Assembly (NCBI GenBank): GCA_018292915.2
Contig: JACVVK020000462.1
Coordinates: 62,001 to 126,000 of the forward strand
From: Batillaria attramentaria
Lineage: Eukaryota; Mollusca; Gastropoda; Batillariidae
Direction of reading: 5' to 3'
Length of the DNA stretch: 64,000 bases
Part shown: piece after piece, positions 63,918 to 64,000 of the stretch
Position numbering within the stretch: position 1 is the first letter of the stretch
Layout of the letters: every line of letters begins with the position of its first letter
Notes under the pieces: generated by a model
The model's database searches: none
Told to the model about the DNA's origin: nothing
The model's input: the letters and a program-made list of their open reading frames with translations, nothing else
Translations under genes and position numbers: made by a program

Positions 63918-64000
63918 CTGAACAGCATCACAGAAGGACACGATCAGCCAAACGGAAGTCTATCTTATACACTGTACTACAATTTTAAAACTAGTTGCAA

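Overview
The window is animal nuclear DNA. Introns are short with GT-AG ends, (CA)n microsatellites are abundant, several tRNA-derived SINE families are present, and coding signal comes almost entirely from one exon-rich gene. The very long MAM/LDL-receptor class A repeat protein, the mollusc-like repeat landscape and the codon use suggest an invertebrate, most likely a gastropod mollusc. The organism call is inference: no species-specific marker was seen.

Layout. Positions 1-1012 hold a 34-bp tandem repeat and two candidate 3'-terminal exons of an unrecognised plus-strand gene that converges on the main gene. Positions 1013-3835 are intergenic or 3'UTR sequence. From 3836 to the right edge lies one minus-strand gene, whose 5' end is outside the window. 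I could place 70 coding exons (numbered X1 at 63917 to X70 at 3836), about 21.6 kb of coding sequence or roughly 7,200 residues. Reading 5' to 3', they encode at least 37 MAM domains (M1-M37), 17 LDL-receptor class A modules (L1-L17), one EGF-like domain, one transmembrane helix and a cytoplasmic tail with two NPxY motifs. This order resembles the MALRD1/Diet1 type of receptor, but the repeat number is far larger.

The gene has two architectures. Upstream of about 22 kb the MAM domains are cut into small exons (82-360 nt) at conserved positions and phases. Between 22 and 6.7 kb the introns are mostly gone and the domains lie in mega-exons of 4127, 1844 and 3341 nt. LDLa modules appear only from M10 onward, so the N-terminal part seen here is a pure MAM tandem array and the C-terminal part is MAM-LDLa alternation. 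Twelve single-base frame breaks fall in three places (42.8-44.4, 50.4 and 62.5-63.8 kb), mostly in short homopolymers. They look like assembly indels, although local decay of the array is possible.

Introns carry almost all other features: four SINE families, minisatellites (21, 22, 27 and 54 bp), a 1.1-kb CAGA-type array with an about 204-bp higher-order period, and a roughly 1-kb array of a ~130-147-bp unit built around a TGACCTTGACCT...TCAAGGTCA palindrome. Introns over 300 bases not listed as features (for example 34768-35715, 58310-59159 and 59364-60083) showed no coding, RNA or repeat structure that I could defend beyond short low-complexity tracts.
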